The translations under genes were made by a program, and so were the position numbers. The notes beneath the pieces were generated by a model. The model worked only from the letters and a program-made list of their open reading frames with translations. It had not been told where the DNA came from and did no database searches. DNA of 64,000 nt from Corallium rubrum (Eukaryota; Cnidaria; Anthozoa; Scleralcyonacea; Coralliidae): positions 37,501-101,500 of the forward strand of contig CAXIUP010000114.1 of the NCBI GenBank assembly GCA_964035015.1, read 5' to 3'. Below, in pieces: positions 11,894 through 24,242 of the stretch. Position 1 is the stretch's first letter; each line of letters starts with the position of its first letter.

Positions 11894-13334
11894 AGGATTG
11901 TTACCAAAACCAGCAGATTGCCTTGAAGATTTACACATAATATGTGATCGCCTGGAGGAGGAAAATTTCAAAAAGAAAATGGTAGTTGCATTATTTGTTG
12001 TGTTTGTTGAACCCCACTTGTAATGTAACCTTTCAAGATTGAGAAGCCATTGACTACTTATTTGACACTGTTAACTCTGGTACAATTATTATACAATACT
12101 GATACAATCTTGACTGTGATTGGCTAAAAACCTACAGATAATTCTTGGCACCTACAAAGTATCAAAAAATGTCTGTACAGTAGCTATGACGAGCTGGCCA
12201 GCAGTTTGAACAAAAGAAAAACATGGTGGGTGTCTTTAGGGGCAAAGATCAGAAGCGGATTAATCCGGTGGATTTGGCACATTTTGTTGATGGCAAAACC
12301 ACAAAGAAAACCTAGTGAGCTACAGAACACATACAGTTGTTAGATTTTAAAGCAGTATTTGAAAGAGAAAATTGTATTTGAAAGAGAAAAAATTAAGCGA
12401 ACCTCAAACTGAACTGGTATGAATTTACTATTTTTATCTACCTTTGTATAAAACGTTCTAAAGGCTTCTACATTTGTAATTGTATAATAAAACAATTAGT
12501 GAATTCGGTTTTCACATGATACAGTAAAAACCCACCAACAAGAACCTACATTTTACAATGTAGCCTGGGATAGGTTCTTATATATTCTTAACACAAGCTA
12601 CAGTAAAATCCCACTGACAATAACCTACTACCATTAAGAACCTCAGGTTGAAATTAAGAATATATATTCTTAATTTCATGTTATATATATTCTTAATTGG
12701 TGAAACACATCTAGATTGTCCCAAGCTACACTGATGAGCTGTAGTACAGCGAAACACGTGTCTGTAGATTGAACTATAAATATGTAATGTTTACAACATG
12801 AGCGGCCGTGTTGTTTTGAATATCTCAACCTCAACCTGAGGTTCTTAATAGTGGTTGGTTCTTGTTAGCGGGTTTTTACTGTTCTGAACACTATATATTA
12901 TGTATTAGTAATTTTTGATTTTTTTTTTCACGTCAGCTAACTGTCCACATTGTTTTGCAGGTAAATTTCTTAGCTGCTCTGTGTCGGCACAGTGTTGCTG
13001 ACAGTGCCAGGCGAATACTTTCTAAACTTGGGACAAACAAGCTTTGGTCTCTCTATAGTTTCAAAGGGAAAAAGGGAAAACTCCCATTCAAAGATCTTGT
13101 TATCTGCAAAGTAGTTATCAGTAAGTAGTATTCAAGTACACATCCAATTTTGTTTATGTGTAGTATTAATATAGCTGTATTTATTACTGTCTTGTTTATA
13201 AAGATAACCTTTGTATCTTTTAAATAGAGGCATGCTTAAGGGTTCACAAGAAAGCTAGCGAAGCCAATGTTGAGGAACAGATAGCCGAAGTCCTCAAACA
13301 TGCACCGCATAGAACTGGAGGCACAAAATTTAAG
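11894..13334 (+). CDS. DUF4806-domain protein, three exons (partial gene)
   Basis: Three exons join in frame: 11894-11981 (LPKPADCLEDLHIICDRLEE), 12961-13120 (VNFLAALCRHSVADSARRIL, then SKLGTNKLWSLYSFKGKKGK and LPFKDLVICKVVI) and 13228-13334 (ACLRVHKKASEANVEEQIAE and on to GGTKFK). Donors GTAGTT, GTAAGT and GTAAAG and pyrimidine-rich acceptors (TTTTGCAG before exon 2) fit, and the phases agree across both junctions. The residue pattern, with a LP..L..L..L..E.F opening and then a K.GK..FKDL motif, is that of the DUF4806 domain, whose function is unknown. No stop codon breaks the three exons. I did not find the start or the terminal exon. The gene lies inside the CCCAGC transposon (9981-15576), so it is either element-encoded or captured. 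The family call is from memory of the domain. Confidence 0.65.
12522..12881. mobile_element. Tigger-like MITE in the second DUF4806 intron region
   Basis: Ends CAGTAAAAACCC and GGGTTTTTACTG, with a longer inverted match over AACAAGAACC. A second imperfect copy of the terminus starts near 12600, so it is a nested pair. The CAGT terminus suggests the pogo/Tigger group of Tc1-mariner; a TA duplication is not clear. Confidence 0.6.
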
Positions 13335-13570
13335 GTAAAGTGTTATTATATCATTTATATGTACTGTATGTGTATACATGTATGTATGTGTGATGAATAA
13401 ATTTAATGATGGTGTGTGTCAGTTTTGATGATTTTGTGTGCCTTTTTGGCTGCCAAAATTAGGTATATTAGCAATTTAAAATTTAATTAATTTAAAATGT
13501 AATTTCTGAAAAACAGTTGGCTCCTAAAGTGATATCTATAATATCCAACATCTACTAAAGTACTAAAGTT

Positions 13571-13576
<6 letters not shown>

Positions 13577-13620
<44 letters not shown>
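13577..13620. repeat. TA microsatellite left of a Penelope-like fragment
   Basis: About 22 TA units. A matching tract (13907-13957) lies on the other side of the fragment 13621-13862. Confidence 0.9.
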
Positions 13621-13622
<2 letters not shown>

Positions 13623-13862
13623 CCAGGGTTAAGTCACGTTGGCCTGAAAAACAGAGAAAAATCTTCTCGACGTTTCGAGCGAAGGCCCTAATTCATCAGG
13701 AGAAATTAGTAAACAACTCACATGTGGTCATGCGTATTTATAGCAGAGCTACAATGGGAATCACGTGAACACATGTAAGCCAATAAAAACAAAGTAAACA
13801 AATAAACGTCGAGAAGATTTTTCTCTGTTTTTCAGGCCAACATGACTTAACCCTGGTAATAT
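13621..13862. mobile_element. Short inverted element with a hammerhead-like motif, inside TA tracts
   Basis: The outer 55 bp (TTACCAGGGTTAAGTCACGT and onward) are repeated in reverse complement at 13806-13862. On the minus strand, 13706-13660 reads a stem I strand TTCTC, CTGATGA (13699-13693), a weak hairpin GGGC/GCUC, GAAACGTC (13676-13669) and the returning strand GAGAA. This is a hammerhead layout with four extra bases before stem II, so probably degenerate. Insertion between TA tracts and a hammerhead motif both suggest a Penelope-type relict. Confidence 0.6.
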
Positions 13863-13901
13863 TTGTATTTCAACCGTGGCCGACGCTGTCCTAGAAGCTT
13901 T

Positions 13902-13906
<5 letters not shown>

Positions 13907-13957
<51 letters not shown>
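13907..13957. repeat. TA microsatellite right of the Penelope-like fragment
   Basis: About 25 TA units, mirror of the tract at 13577-13620. Confidence 0.9.
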
Positions 13958-13960
<3 letters not shown>

Positions 13961-14589
13961 TACTGGTTTTTAAAATCTCTTTATCTCTTTTTAGAATCGT
14001 CAAGCTGGGAATGGTCACGAAGTGGACCAAGAATAATTGGGATAACCCTAAAAGGATATTAATTATTATAAGTAATACCATGATTGAATCGGTTACTTTT
14101 GTTCTCACCTGGTGATTTTATCTCTAATTTCTCCTGGTTTGGGGGAAAATTTCCAATTTTTTCTTCTTTAAGATGCATAAGCAAACATCAAAAGAGCATT
14201 CAATTTTACTAAACTCACAAGGAACATTAGGCTTGGGTTTTGTTTAAAAAATTACAATAATTATATCTCAATATAAGCAATGTTAATTATATTACCTCAT
14301 CAATCATGGTATTACAAACTAATACCATTACATGTTGGGAATTAGTGATTATAAATGTCCCTGACAGCCGAGGGACAATTTGTGAAAATCCCTCGGACCT
14401 ATATGGCCCTCGATCGGGACTTCCACAAATCCTCCACCGACTTACCGGGACAATTTAATCACTAATAATTCTCAACAAGTCATGGTATTACTATATATAG
14501 GGTTGCAGTGTATCTTCCACGATACGATATATAATTGATACACAATACGATACATTCATTAGTTTATAGTTCAAGTTATTATTCAGTAT

Positions 14590-15010
14590 AAGGCCTGTGA
14601 TAAACGGCGTATTTTTCATGCACCGTATAAAATGCCTATTAAGGGTCGACCCAAATTATGAAATTGTTATTCAGTTATTATTCAGCGTATTGTTGGCGTA
14701 TTGAATAGGTGGAACTTTTTACATGTTCTCGAGTCGTGGACTTGGAAACGATGTTATCAACATGAATTATGGTATCATATTTTAAATTTAAATTAATGTT
14801 TGTATTTTATTCGGCGCATGAATAGTACGCCGTCTGCATCAACGCCGTAGTTGAGTCGTATTATACGACCGGGCTCGTCGTATTTAATGGCTCTGTAGAA
14901 CTTAATGCAAGTGCCGTATTTAATGGTTACAGACGGCGTATTTTTCATGAACTTAACTCTTCTATTTATTTATACGGCGCATGAAAAATACGCCGTTTAT
15001 CACAGGCCTT
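14590..15010. mobile_element. MITE with 40-bp inverted ends
   Basis: AAGGCCTGTGATAAACGGCG at the left end, followed by TATTTTTCATGC, is repeated in reverse complement up to 15010. No open frame. Superfamily not assigned. Confidence 0.8.
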
Positions 15011-15576
15011 AAAGTATTTATTTAACAAGTGATGATTTTGGAACCGTACAGCTCTGTATATACCTTGTGATGATGATTATTAGCTATATTTTACTAAAGC
15101 CTAAAATGACGAGTATCAAAACTAGCATTGCCAAGGTTGCGAGTGTTCAATTTCTGGTTTGTAAAAAATAAAGTATATAATTTTGTATATTTCCGTCTGT
15201 CGTAATATTATTGTCAATTCCAATGTTCGCAGCAACGTTATCGGAACGTTCTATTAACGTTATACGGATTAAAGTAATAAAACATTGCATTTTTAGTATT
15301 TAATACAATCAACGCAATAATTGATTAAAAAACAATGTTTTCTTGCTTGCGCTACCGTAATATTTTCCCTGAATAGGTTTTTCCTTCTTTATAAAAGTTG
15401 TGTTGACGTTATGTGGACGTTGTGGCAACGTTAAATGCGAACGTTATCGGCGAACGTTTTGACAACGTATAGCGGAGTCGACAAATAAACGTTGTACGAA
15501 CGTTGTGTTATAACGTTCTCAGGACGTAAGTGTAACGTTCTCAGAACGTTCTCACAACGTTGGTGTGCTTGCTGGG

Positions 15577-18500
15577 AAGATGGCTTCTTTTAATTTTAAG
15601 CGCCTTTCATATATATCAAAATGAAGCTCATTCTATCTTCTTGCTGGCCCAAGAAAAATTGGAAGTGGCCCAGATTTGGTTCAAGAGTTATTCGCTTTTA
15701 AAGCGACAAGCCCAAACTGTCAATTACAGCGCGCCGGAAATAAAAATCTTTAATAATTGTGGTTGCCGACTTAGACTTTGGGGGAAACATTTCGATGGCT
15801 TCTGTTACTTTTTTCCAGCTTTCCTATATATCAAATTGAAGCTCATTCTATCGTCTTGCTGGCCCAAGAACAACTAGAAGTGGCCCAGATCTGGTTTAAG
15901 AGTTATCCGCATACGCCGAAACTGTGAAGCTATCACCACATTCACTTGGGGGAAAAATTTCGGTGACTTCTTTTCATTTTAACCGGCTCTCCTATATATC
16001 AAAATAAAGCTCATTCTATCCTCTTGCTGGCCCAAAAAAAATTGGAAGTGGCCCAGATCTGGTTCAAGAGTTATTCGCTTTTAAAGCGACAAGCCTATAT
16101 TGTTTATAATTACACAGCGCGCTAAAAATAGAATACTTTATTATTAATTCGTCGGGATGGTCTTGGGGGAAACATTACGATGGCTTCTTTTAATTTTAAG
16201 CGGCTTTCATATATATCAAAATGAAGCTCATTCTATCTTCTTGCTGGCCCAAAAAAAATTAGAAGTGGCCCACATCTGGTTCAAGAGTTATTTGCTTTTA
16301 AAGCGACAAGCCCAAACTGTCAATTACAGCGCGCCGGAAATAAAAATCTTTAATAATTGTGGTTGCCGACTTAGACTTTGGGGGGAAAATTTCGATAGCT
16401 TCTGTTATTTTTTACCAGCTTTCCTATATATCAAATTGAAGCTCATTGTATCGTCTTGCTGGCCCAAGAAAAACTAGAAGTGGCCCAGATCTGGTTTAAG
16501 AGTTATTCGCATACGCCGAAACTGTGAAGCTATCACCACATTCACTTGGGGGAAAGATTTCGATGACTTCTTTTCATTTTAACTGGCTTTCCTATATATC
16601 AAAATGAAGCTCATTCTATCCTCTTGCTGGCCCAAGAAAAATTAGAAGTGGCCCAAATCTGGTTCAAGAGTTATTCGCTTTTAAAGCGAGACGCCCATAT
16701 TGTTTATAATTACACAGCGCGCTAAAAATAGAATACTTTATTATTAATTCGTCGGGATGGTTTTGGGGGAAACATTACGATGGCTTCTTTTCATTTTAAC
16801 CGGCTTTCCTATATATCAAAATCAAGCTCATTCTATCCTTTTGCTGGCCCAAGGAAAATTAGAAGTGGCCCAGATTTGGTTCAAGAGTTATTCGCTTTTA
16901 AAGCGACAAGCCCAAACTGTCAATTACAGCGCGCTGGAAATAAAAATCTTTAATAATTGTGGTTGCCGACTTAGACTTTGGGGGAAACATTTCGATGGCT
17001 TCTGTTACTTTTTACTGGCTTTCCTATATATCAAATTGAAGCTCATTCTATCGTCTTGCTGGCCCAAGAACAACTAGAAGTGGCCCAGATCTGGTTTAAG
17101 AGTTATCCGCATACGCCGAAACTGTGAAGCTATCACCACATTCACTTGGGGGAAAAATTTCGGTGACTTCTTTTCATTTTAACCGGCTTTCCTATATATC
17201 AAAATGAAGCTCATTCTATTCTCTTGCTGGCCCAAAAAAAATTAGAAGTGGCCCAGATATGGTTCAAGAGTTATTCGATTTTAAAGCGACAAGCCTATAT
17301 TGTTTATAATTACACAGCGCGCTAAAAATAGAATACTTTATTATTAATTCATCGGGATGGTCTTGGGGGAAACATTAAGATGGCTTCTTTTAATTTTAAG
17401 CGCCTTTCATATATATCAAAATGAAGCTCATTCTATCTTCTTGCTGGCCCAAGAAAAATTGGAAGTGGCCCAGATATGGTTCAAGAGTTATTCGATTTTA
17501 AAGCGACAAGCCTATATTGTTTATAATTACACAGCGCGCTAAAAATAGAATACTTTATTATTAATTCATCGGGATGGTCTTGGGGGAAACATTAAGATGG
17601 CTTCTTTTAATTTTAAGCGCCTTTCATATATATCAAAATGAAGCTCATTCTATCTTCTTGCTGGCCCAAGAAAAATTGGAAGTGGCCCAGATCTGGTTCA
17701 AGAGTTATTCGCTTTTAAAGCGACAAGCCTATATTGTTTATAATTACACAGCGCGCTAAAAATAGAATACTTTATTATTAATTCGTCGGGATGGTCTTGG
17801 GGGAAACATTACGATGGCTTCTTTTAATTTTAAGCGGCTTTCATATATATCAAAATGAAGCTCATTCTATCTTCTTGCTGGCCCAAAACAAATTAGAAGT
17901 GGCCCACATCTGGTTCAAGAGTTATTTGCTTTTAAAGCGACAAGCCCAAACTGTCAATTACAGCGCGCCGGAAATAAAAATCTTTAATAATTGTGGTTGC
18001 CGACTTAGACTTTGGGGGAAAAATTTCGATGGCTTCTGTTATTTTTTACCAGCTTTCCTATATATCAAATTGAAGCTCATTCTATCGTCTTGCTGGCCCA
18101 AGAAAAACTAGAAGTGGCCCAGATCTGGTTTAAGAGTTATTCGCATACGCCGAAACTGTAAATCTAGCTCCCCATTCACTTGGTTGAAAAATTTCGATGG
18201 CTTCTTTTAATTTTAACCGGCTTTCCTATATATCAAAATAAAGCTCACTCTATCCTCTTGCTGGCCCAAGAAAAATTAGAATGGGCCCAGATCTGGTTCA
18301 AGAATTATTCGCTTTTAAAACGAGACGCCCATATTGTTTATAATTACACAGCGCGCTAAAAATAGAATACTTTATTATTAATTCGTCGGGATGGTCTTGG
18401 GGGGAACATTTCGATGGCTTTTTTTAATTTTTAGCGTCTTTCATCTATATAAAAATGATGTTCATTCAATCTCCTTGTTGGCCCAAGAAAAATTAGAAGT

Positions 18501-19125
18501 GGCCCAGATTTGGTTCAAGAGTTATTCGCTTTTAAAGCGAGAAGCCCAAATTGTCAATTACAGTGTGCCGGAAATAAAAATCTTTAATAATTGTGGTTGC
18601 CGACATAGAGATTGGGGGAAATATTTCGATGGCTTCTGTTATTTTTTACCAGCTTTCCTATATATTGAGATGAAGCTCATTCTATCGTCTTGCTGGCCCA
18701 AGAAAAACTAGAAGTGGCCCAGATCTTGTTTAAGAGTTATTCGCATACGCCGAAACTGTGAAGCTATCACCACATTCACTTGGGGGGAAAATTTCGATGA
18801 CTTCTTTTCATTTTAACCGGCTTTCCTATATATCAAAATGAAACTCATTCTATCCTCTTGCTGGCCCAAGAAAAATTAGAAGTGGCCCAGATTTGGTTCA
18901 GGAGTTATTCGCTTTTAAAGCGACTCTCCCAAACTGTCAATTACAGCGCGCCGGAAATAAAAATCTTTAATAATTGTGGTTGCCGACTTAGACTTTGGGG
19001 GAAGGATTTCGATGGCTTCTGTTATTTTTTACCAGCTTTGCTATATATGAAATTGAAGCTCATTCTATCGTCTTGCTGGCGCAAGAAAAACTAGAAGTGG
19101 CCCAGATTTGGTTCAAGATTTATTA
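15577..19125 (+). repeat. Forward 600-bp satellite, second block
   Basis: Continues the monomer interrupted at 9980. Two consecutive units are shortened to a single 217-bp subunit (17357-17573 and 17574-17790), a clear trace of unequal exchange between subunits. Monomers from 18160 onward are more diverged, as expected at the edge of an array. Confidence 0.95.
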
Positions 19126-22100
19126 TGTTTCCCCAAGACCATCCAAACGAATTAAAAAAATAAAGTATTCTATTTTTAGCGCGCTGTGTAAGTATAAACA
19201 ATATGGGCGTCTCGCTTTAAAAGCGAATAACTCTTGAACCAGATCTGGGCCACTTCGAATTTTTCTTGGGCCAGCAAAAGGATAGAATGAGCTTTATTTT
19301 GATATTTAGGAAAGCCGGTTAAAATGAAAAGAAGTCACCGCAATTTTCCCCACAAGTGAATGTGGTGATAGCTTCACAGTTTCGGCGTATGCGGATAACT
19401 CTTAAACCAGATCTGGGTCACTTCTAGTTGTTCTTGGGCCAGCAAGACGATAGAATGAGCTTCAATTTGATATATAGGAAAGCTGGTAAAAAGTAACAGA
19501 AGCCATCGAAATGTTTCCTCCAATGTCTAAGTCGGCAACCACAATTATTAAAGATTTTTAATTCCGGCGCGCTGTAATTGACAGTTTGGGCTTGTCGCTT
19601 TAAAAACGAATAAGTGAATAACTCTTGAACCAAATCTGGGCCACTTCTAATTTTTCTTGGGCCAGCAAGAAGATAGAATGAGCTTCATTTTGAAATATAT
19701 GAAAGCTGCTTAAAATTAAAAGAAGCCATCGTAATGTTTCCCCCAAGACCATCCCGACGAATTAATAATAAAGTATTCTATTTCTAACGCGCTGTGTAAT
19801 TATAAACAATATGGGCTTGCCGCTTTAAAAGCGAATAACTCTTGAACCAGATCTGGGCCACTTCTAATTTTTTTTTGGACCAGCAAGAGAATAGAATGAG
19901 CTTCATTTTGATATATAGGAAAGCCGGTTAAAATGAAAAGAAGTCACCGAAATTTTCCCCCCAAGTGAATGTGGTCATAGCTTCACAGTTTCGGCGTATG
20001 CGGATAACTCTTAAACCTGATCTGGGCCACTTCTAGTTTTTCTTGGGCCAGCAAGACGATAGAATGAGCTTCAATTTGATATATAGGAAAGCTGGTAAAA
20101 AGTAACAGAAGCCATCGAAACTTTTCCCCCAAAGTCTAAGTCGGCAACCACAATTATTAAAGATTTTTATTTCCGGCGCGCTGTAATTGACAGTTTGGGC
20201 TTGTCGCTTTAAAAAGCGAATAACTCTTGAACCAAATCTGGGCCACTTCTAATTTTTCTTGGGCCAGCAAGAAGATAGAATGAGCTTCATTTTGATATAT
20301 ATGAAAGCCGCTTAAAATTAAAAGAAGCCATCATAATGTTTCCCCCAAGACCATCCCGACGAATTAATAATAAAGTATTCTATTTCTAGCGCGCTGTGTA
20401 ATTATAAACAATATGGGCGTCTCGCTTTAAAAGCGAATAACTCTTGAACCAGATTTGGGCCACTTCTAATTTTTCTTGGGCCAGCAAGAGGATAGAATGA
20501 GCTTCATTTTGATATATAGGAAAGCCAGTTAAAATGAAAAGAAGTCATCGAAATCTTTCCCCCAAGTGAATGTGGTGATAGCTTCACAGTTTCGGCGTAT
20601 GCGAATAACTCTTAAACCAGATCTGGGCCACTTCTAGTTTTTCTTGGGCCAGCAAGACGATAGAATGAGGTTCAATTTGATATATAGGAAAGCTGGTAAA
20701 AAGTAACAGAAGCCATCGAAATTTTTCCCCAAAGTCTAAGTCGGCAACCACAATTATTAAAGATTTTTATTTCCGGCGCGCTGTAATTGACAGTTTGGGC
20801 TTGTCGCTTTAAAAAGCGAATAACTCTTGAACCAAATCTGGGCCACTTCTAATTTTTCTTAGGCCAGCAAGAAGATACAATGAGCTTCATTTTGATATAT
20901 ATGAAAGCCGCTTAAAATTAAAAGAAGCCATCGTAATGTTTCCCCCAAGACCATCCCGACGAATTAATAATAAAGTATTCTATTTCTAGCGCGCTGTGTA
21001 ATTATAAACAATATGGGCTTGTCGCTTTAAAAGCGAATAACTCTTGAACCAGATCTGGGTCACTTCTAATTTTTCCTGGGCCAGCAAGAGGATAGAATGA
21101 GCTTCGTTTTGATATATAGGAGAGCCTGTTAAAATGCAAAGAAGTCACCGAAATTCCCCCCCCCCCCCCACCCCAAGTGAATGCGGTGATAGCTTCACAG
21201 TTTCGGCGTATGCGGATAACTCTTAAACCAGATCTGGGCCACTTCTAGTTGTTCTTGGATCAGCAAGACGATAGAATGAGCTTCAATTTGATATATAGCA
21301 AAGCTGGTAAAAAATAACAGAAGCCATCGAAATTTTTCCCCCAAAGTCTAAGTCGGCAACCACAATTATTAAAGATTTTTATTTCCGGCGCGCTGTAATT
21401 GACAGTTTGGGCTTGTCGCTTTAAAAAGCGAATAACTCTTGAACCAAATCTGGGCCACTTCTAATTTTTCTTGGGCCAGCAAGAAGATAGAATGAGCTTC
21501 ATTTTGATATATATGAAAGCCGCTTAAAATTAAAAGAAGCCATCGTAATGTTTCCCCCAAGACCATCCCGACGAATTAATAATAAAGTATTCTATTTCTA
21601 GCGCGCTGTGTAATTATAAACAATATGGGCTTGTCGCTTTAAAAGCGAATAACTCTTGAACCAGATCTGGGTCACTTCTAATTTTTCCTGGGCCAGCAAG
21701 AGGATAGAATGAGCTTCGTTTTGATATATAGGAGAGCCGGTTAAAATGAAAAGAAGTCACCGCAATTTTCCCCCCAAGTGAATGTGGTGATAGCTTCACA
21801 GTTTCGGCGTATGCGAATAACTCTTAAACCAGATCTGGGCCACTTCTAGTTTTTCTTGGGCTAGCAAGACGATAGAATGAGCTTCAATTTGATATATAGG
21901 AAAGCTGGTAAAAAATAACAGAAGGCATCGAAATTTTCCCCCCAAAGTCTAAGTCGGCAACCACAATTATTAAAGATTTTCATTTCCGGCGCGCTGTAAT
22001 TGACAGTTTGGGCTTGTCGCTTTAAAAGCGAATAACTCTTGAACCAGATCTGGGCCACTTCTAATTTTTCTTGGGCCAGCAAGAAGATAGAATGAGCTTC

Positions 22101-23585
22101 ATTTTGATATATATGAAAGCCGCTTAAAATTAAAAGAAGCCATCGTAATGTTTCCCCCAAGACCATCCCGACGAATTAATAATAAAGTATTCTATTTCTA
22201 GCGCGCTGTGTAATTATAAACAATATGGGCTTGTCGCTTTAAAAGCGAATAACTCTTGAACCAGATCTGGGTCACTTCTAATTTTTCCTGGGCCAGCAAG
22301 AGGATAGAATGAGCTTCGTTTTGATATATAGGAGAGCCGGTTAAAATGAAAAGAAGTCACCGCAATTTTCCCCCCAAGTGAATGTGGTGATAGCTTCACA
22401 GTTTCGGCGTATGCGAATAACTCTTAAACCAGATCTGGGCCACTTCTAGTTTTTCTTGGGCTAGCAAGACGATAGAATGAGCTTCAATTTGATATATAGG
22501 AAAGCTGGTAAAAAATAACAGAAGGCATCGAAATTTTCCCCCCAAAGTCTAAGTCGGCAACCACAATTATTAAAGATTTTCATTTCCGGCGCGCTGTAAT
22601 TGACAGTTTGGGCTTGTCGCTCTAAAAGCGAATAACTCTTGAACCAGATCTGGGCCACTTCTAATTTTTCTTGGGCCAGCAAGAAGATAGAATGAGCTTC
22701 AGTTTGATATATAGGAAAGCCGGTTAAAATGAAAAGAAGCCATCGTAATGTTTCCCCCAAAACCGTCCCGACGAATTAATAATAAAGTATTCTATTTTTA
22801 GCGCGCTGTGTAATTATAAACAATATGGGCGTCTCGCTTTAAAAGCGAATAACTCTTGAACCAGATTTGGGCACTTCTAATTTTGCTTGGGCCAGCAAGA
22901 GGATAGAATGAGCTTCATTTTGATATATAGGAAAGCCAGTTAAAATGAAAAGAAGTCATCGAAATCTTTCCCCCAAGTGAATGTGGTGATAGCTTCACAG
23001 TTTCGGCGTATGCGAATAACTCTTAAATCAGATCTGGGCCACTTCTAGTTGTTCTTGGGCCAGCAAGACGATAGAATGAGCTTCAATTTGATATATTGAA
23101 AAGCCGGTAAAAAGTAACAGAAGCCATCGAAATGTTTCCCCCAAAGTCTAAGTCGGCAACCACAATCATTAAAGATTTTTATTTCCGGCGCGCTGTAATT
23201 GACAGTTTGGGCTTGTCGCTTTAAAAGCGAATAACTCTTGAACCAAATCTGGGCCACTTCTAATTTTTCTTGGGCCAGCAAGAAGATAGAATGAGCTTCA
23301 GTTTGATATATATGAAAGCCGCTTAAAATTAAAAGAAGCCATCGTAATGTTTCCCCCAAGACCATGCCGACGAATTAATAATAAAGTATTCTATTTTTAG
23401 CGCGCTGTGTAATTATAAACAATATGGGCTTGTCGCTTTAAAAGCGAATAACTCTTGAACCAGATCTGGGCCACTTCTAATTTTTTTTGGGCCAGCAAGA
23501 GAATAGAATGAGCTTCATTTTGATATATAGGAAAGCCGGTTAAAAGGAAAAGAAGTCACCGAAAGTTTTCCCCCAAGACCGAAGA
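19126..23585 (-). repeat. Reverse-oriented 600-bp satellite arm
   Basis: From about 19126 (TTTCCCCCAAGACC-type sequence) every monomer is the reverse complement of the left blocks, down to GCGAGTAGTTTCTAG near 23585, which mirrors 730-745 of the left arm. Monomers here are more diverged from one another than those on the left. A poly-C run sits at about 21156. Confidence 0.93.
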
Positions 23586-23693
23586 GCGAGTAGTTTCTAG
23601 TAAATCGTTATTTTTCCCATTATAAATTCTTCAAACAAACGCCGTTAATCTTGGGCCAGATAGATGGAATAATAAGCTTTAATTTGGTGTATC

Positions 23694-23969
23694 GTGTGTG
23701 CCGATCGGTTGATTATTGAAGGAATTATTGAAGGTGAAATATTTGTTTGCGAATGTGAATCTGGTGATGAATCTGGTGATGAATCCGAGGATGAATGTGG
23801 TGATACCTTCACACTGGTGTGTAAAACGTACTCTAACGCTACCAAGCGCTGTAACCTGTGCTTGTACGAAAAATTTATTATCATTTGCCACCCTGAACTA
23901 TGTTCTCTAAATAACAGAAACGAACTCGTATCAACTTGTAGACACCGCAGAAAACATTTAGCTGGTTGA
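23694..23969 (+). pseudogene. Penelope-type GIY-YIG endonuclease C-terminus, right arm
   Basis: The open frame has an acidic repeat (ESGDESGDESEDECGD) and then CKTYSNATKRCNLCLYEKFI, ICHPELCSLNNRNELVSTCR and HRRKHLAG, ending at TGA 23967-23969. The pattern KRCNLCL.EK.III.....LN.RNEL...CRHR.K is the zinc-binding C-terminal tail of GIY-YIG endonucleases in Penelope-like elements. Reverse transcriptase and the catalytic GIY-YIG part are missing; satellite sequence lies upstream instead. The hammerhead at 24067-24121 follows about 100 bp downstream. This is a relict, although the tail itself is intact. Confidence 0.75.
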
Positions 23970-24066
23970 CAGCCGCATACCATTTTCATAATTAATTATT
24001 CAAACATGTAAATACGTCATAGATCAACACATATTAAGTTTCTCGCGTGTAACAACAACCGCAGTA

Positions 24067-24121
24067 TTCACCTGACGAGTGTGGCAAGTATTACTTGCCA
24101 TAAGAAACAGTCTGTAGTGAA
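24067..24121 (+). ncRNA. Hammerhead ribozyme, right end, one stem II pair lost
   Basis: Same layout as the left copy: UUCAC, CUGACGA (24072-24078), GUGUGGCAAG, loop UAUUA, CUUGCCAUAA, GAA, ACA-GUC-UGU, A, GUGAA. The core position that differs (C for U at N7) tolerates any base. The closing pair G10.1-C11.1 has become G-A (24079 and 24103), which should weaken cleavage. It follows the endonuclease stop codon, as in Penelope elements. Confidence 0.8.
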
Positions 24122-24235
24122 ATAAAATTCGAATAAAGTAACCAAGTTTGTCTTTTATTATTGTTATATCCGCTCTGCTTCGGTATTGAGCACTCTAATC
24201 TATATGATTTTGACTCTGACATTCTTATGTATATA

Positions 24236-24242
24236 TTATATA

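Larger units (their letters stand above)
9981..15576. mobile_element. 5.6-kb DNA transposon with CCCAGC ends, nested in the satellite
   Basis: Left end CCCAGCTAGCACACAACGT and right end, in reverse complement, CCCAGCAAGCACACCAACGT. The flanking satellite is broken between 9980 and 15577. Joining the flanks recreates the uninterrupted monomer seen at 8162, with AA present on both sides (9979-9980 and 15577-15578), so a 2-bp target duplication is the simplest reading. Both ends are crowded with the palindrome AACGTT. The element carries DUF4806 exons and MITEs; I see no transposase, and cannot assign a superfamily. Confidence 0.85.
51..24163. mobile_element. 24-kb Penelope-derived element with inverted hammerhead-bearing ends
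   Basis: The first bases (CAATAATAAAAG, 51-62) are repeated in reverse complement at 24152-24163. The match continues inward for several hundred bases and runs without a break into satellite arrays that are also in opposite orientation, so nearly the whole element is one giant inverted repeat. Each end contains a fragment of a GIY-YIG endonuclease C-terminus of the type found in Penelope-like retroelements, then a hammerhead ribozyme pointing outward, which is the order known for those elements. I see no reverse transcriptase, so the copy is non-autonomous. The left arm has a local rearrangement at about 354-498. A second transposon (9981-15576) is nested inside. Assignment to Penelope is from family knowledge; the inverted, satellite-filled architecture is seen directly. 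Confidence 0.8.

Noticed and set aside
13876..14115. 79-codon open frame after the TA tract, and its antisense partner
   Set aside because: Both are mostly poly-IY or YI from the TA repeat.
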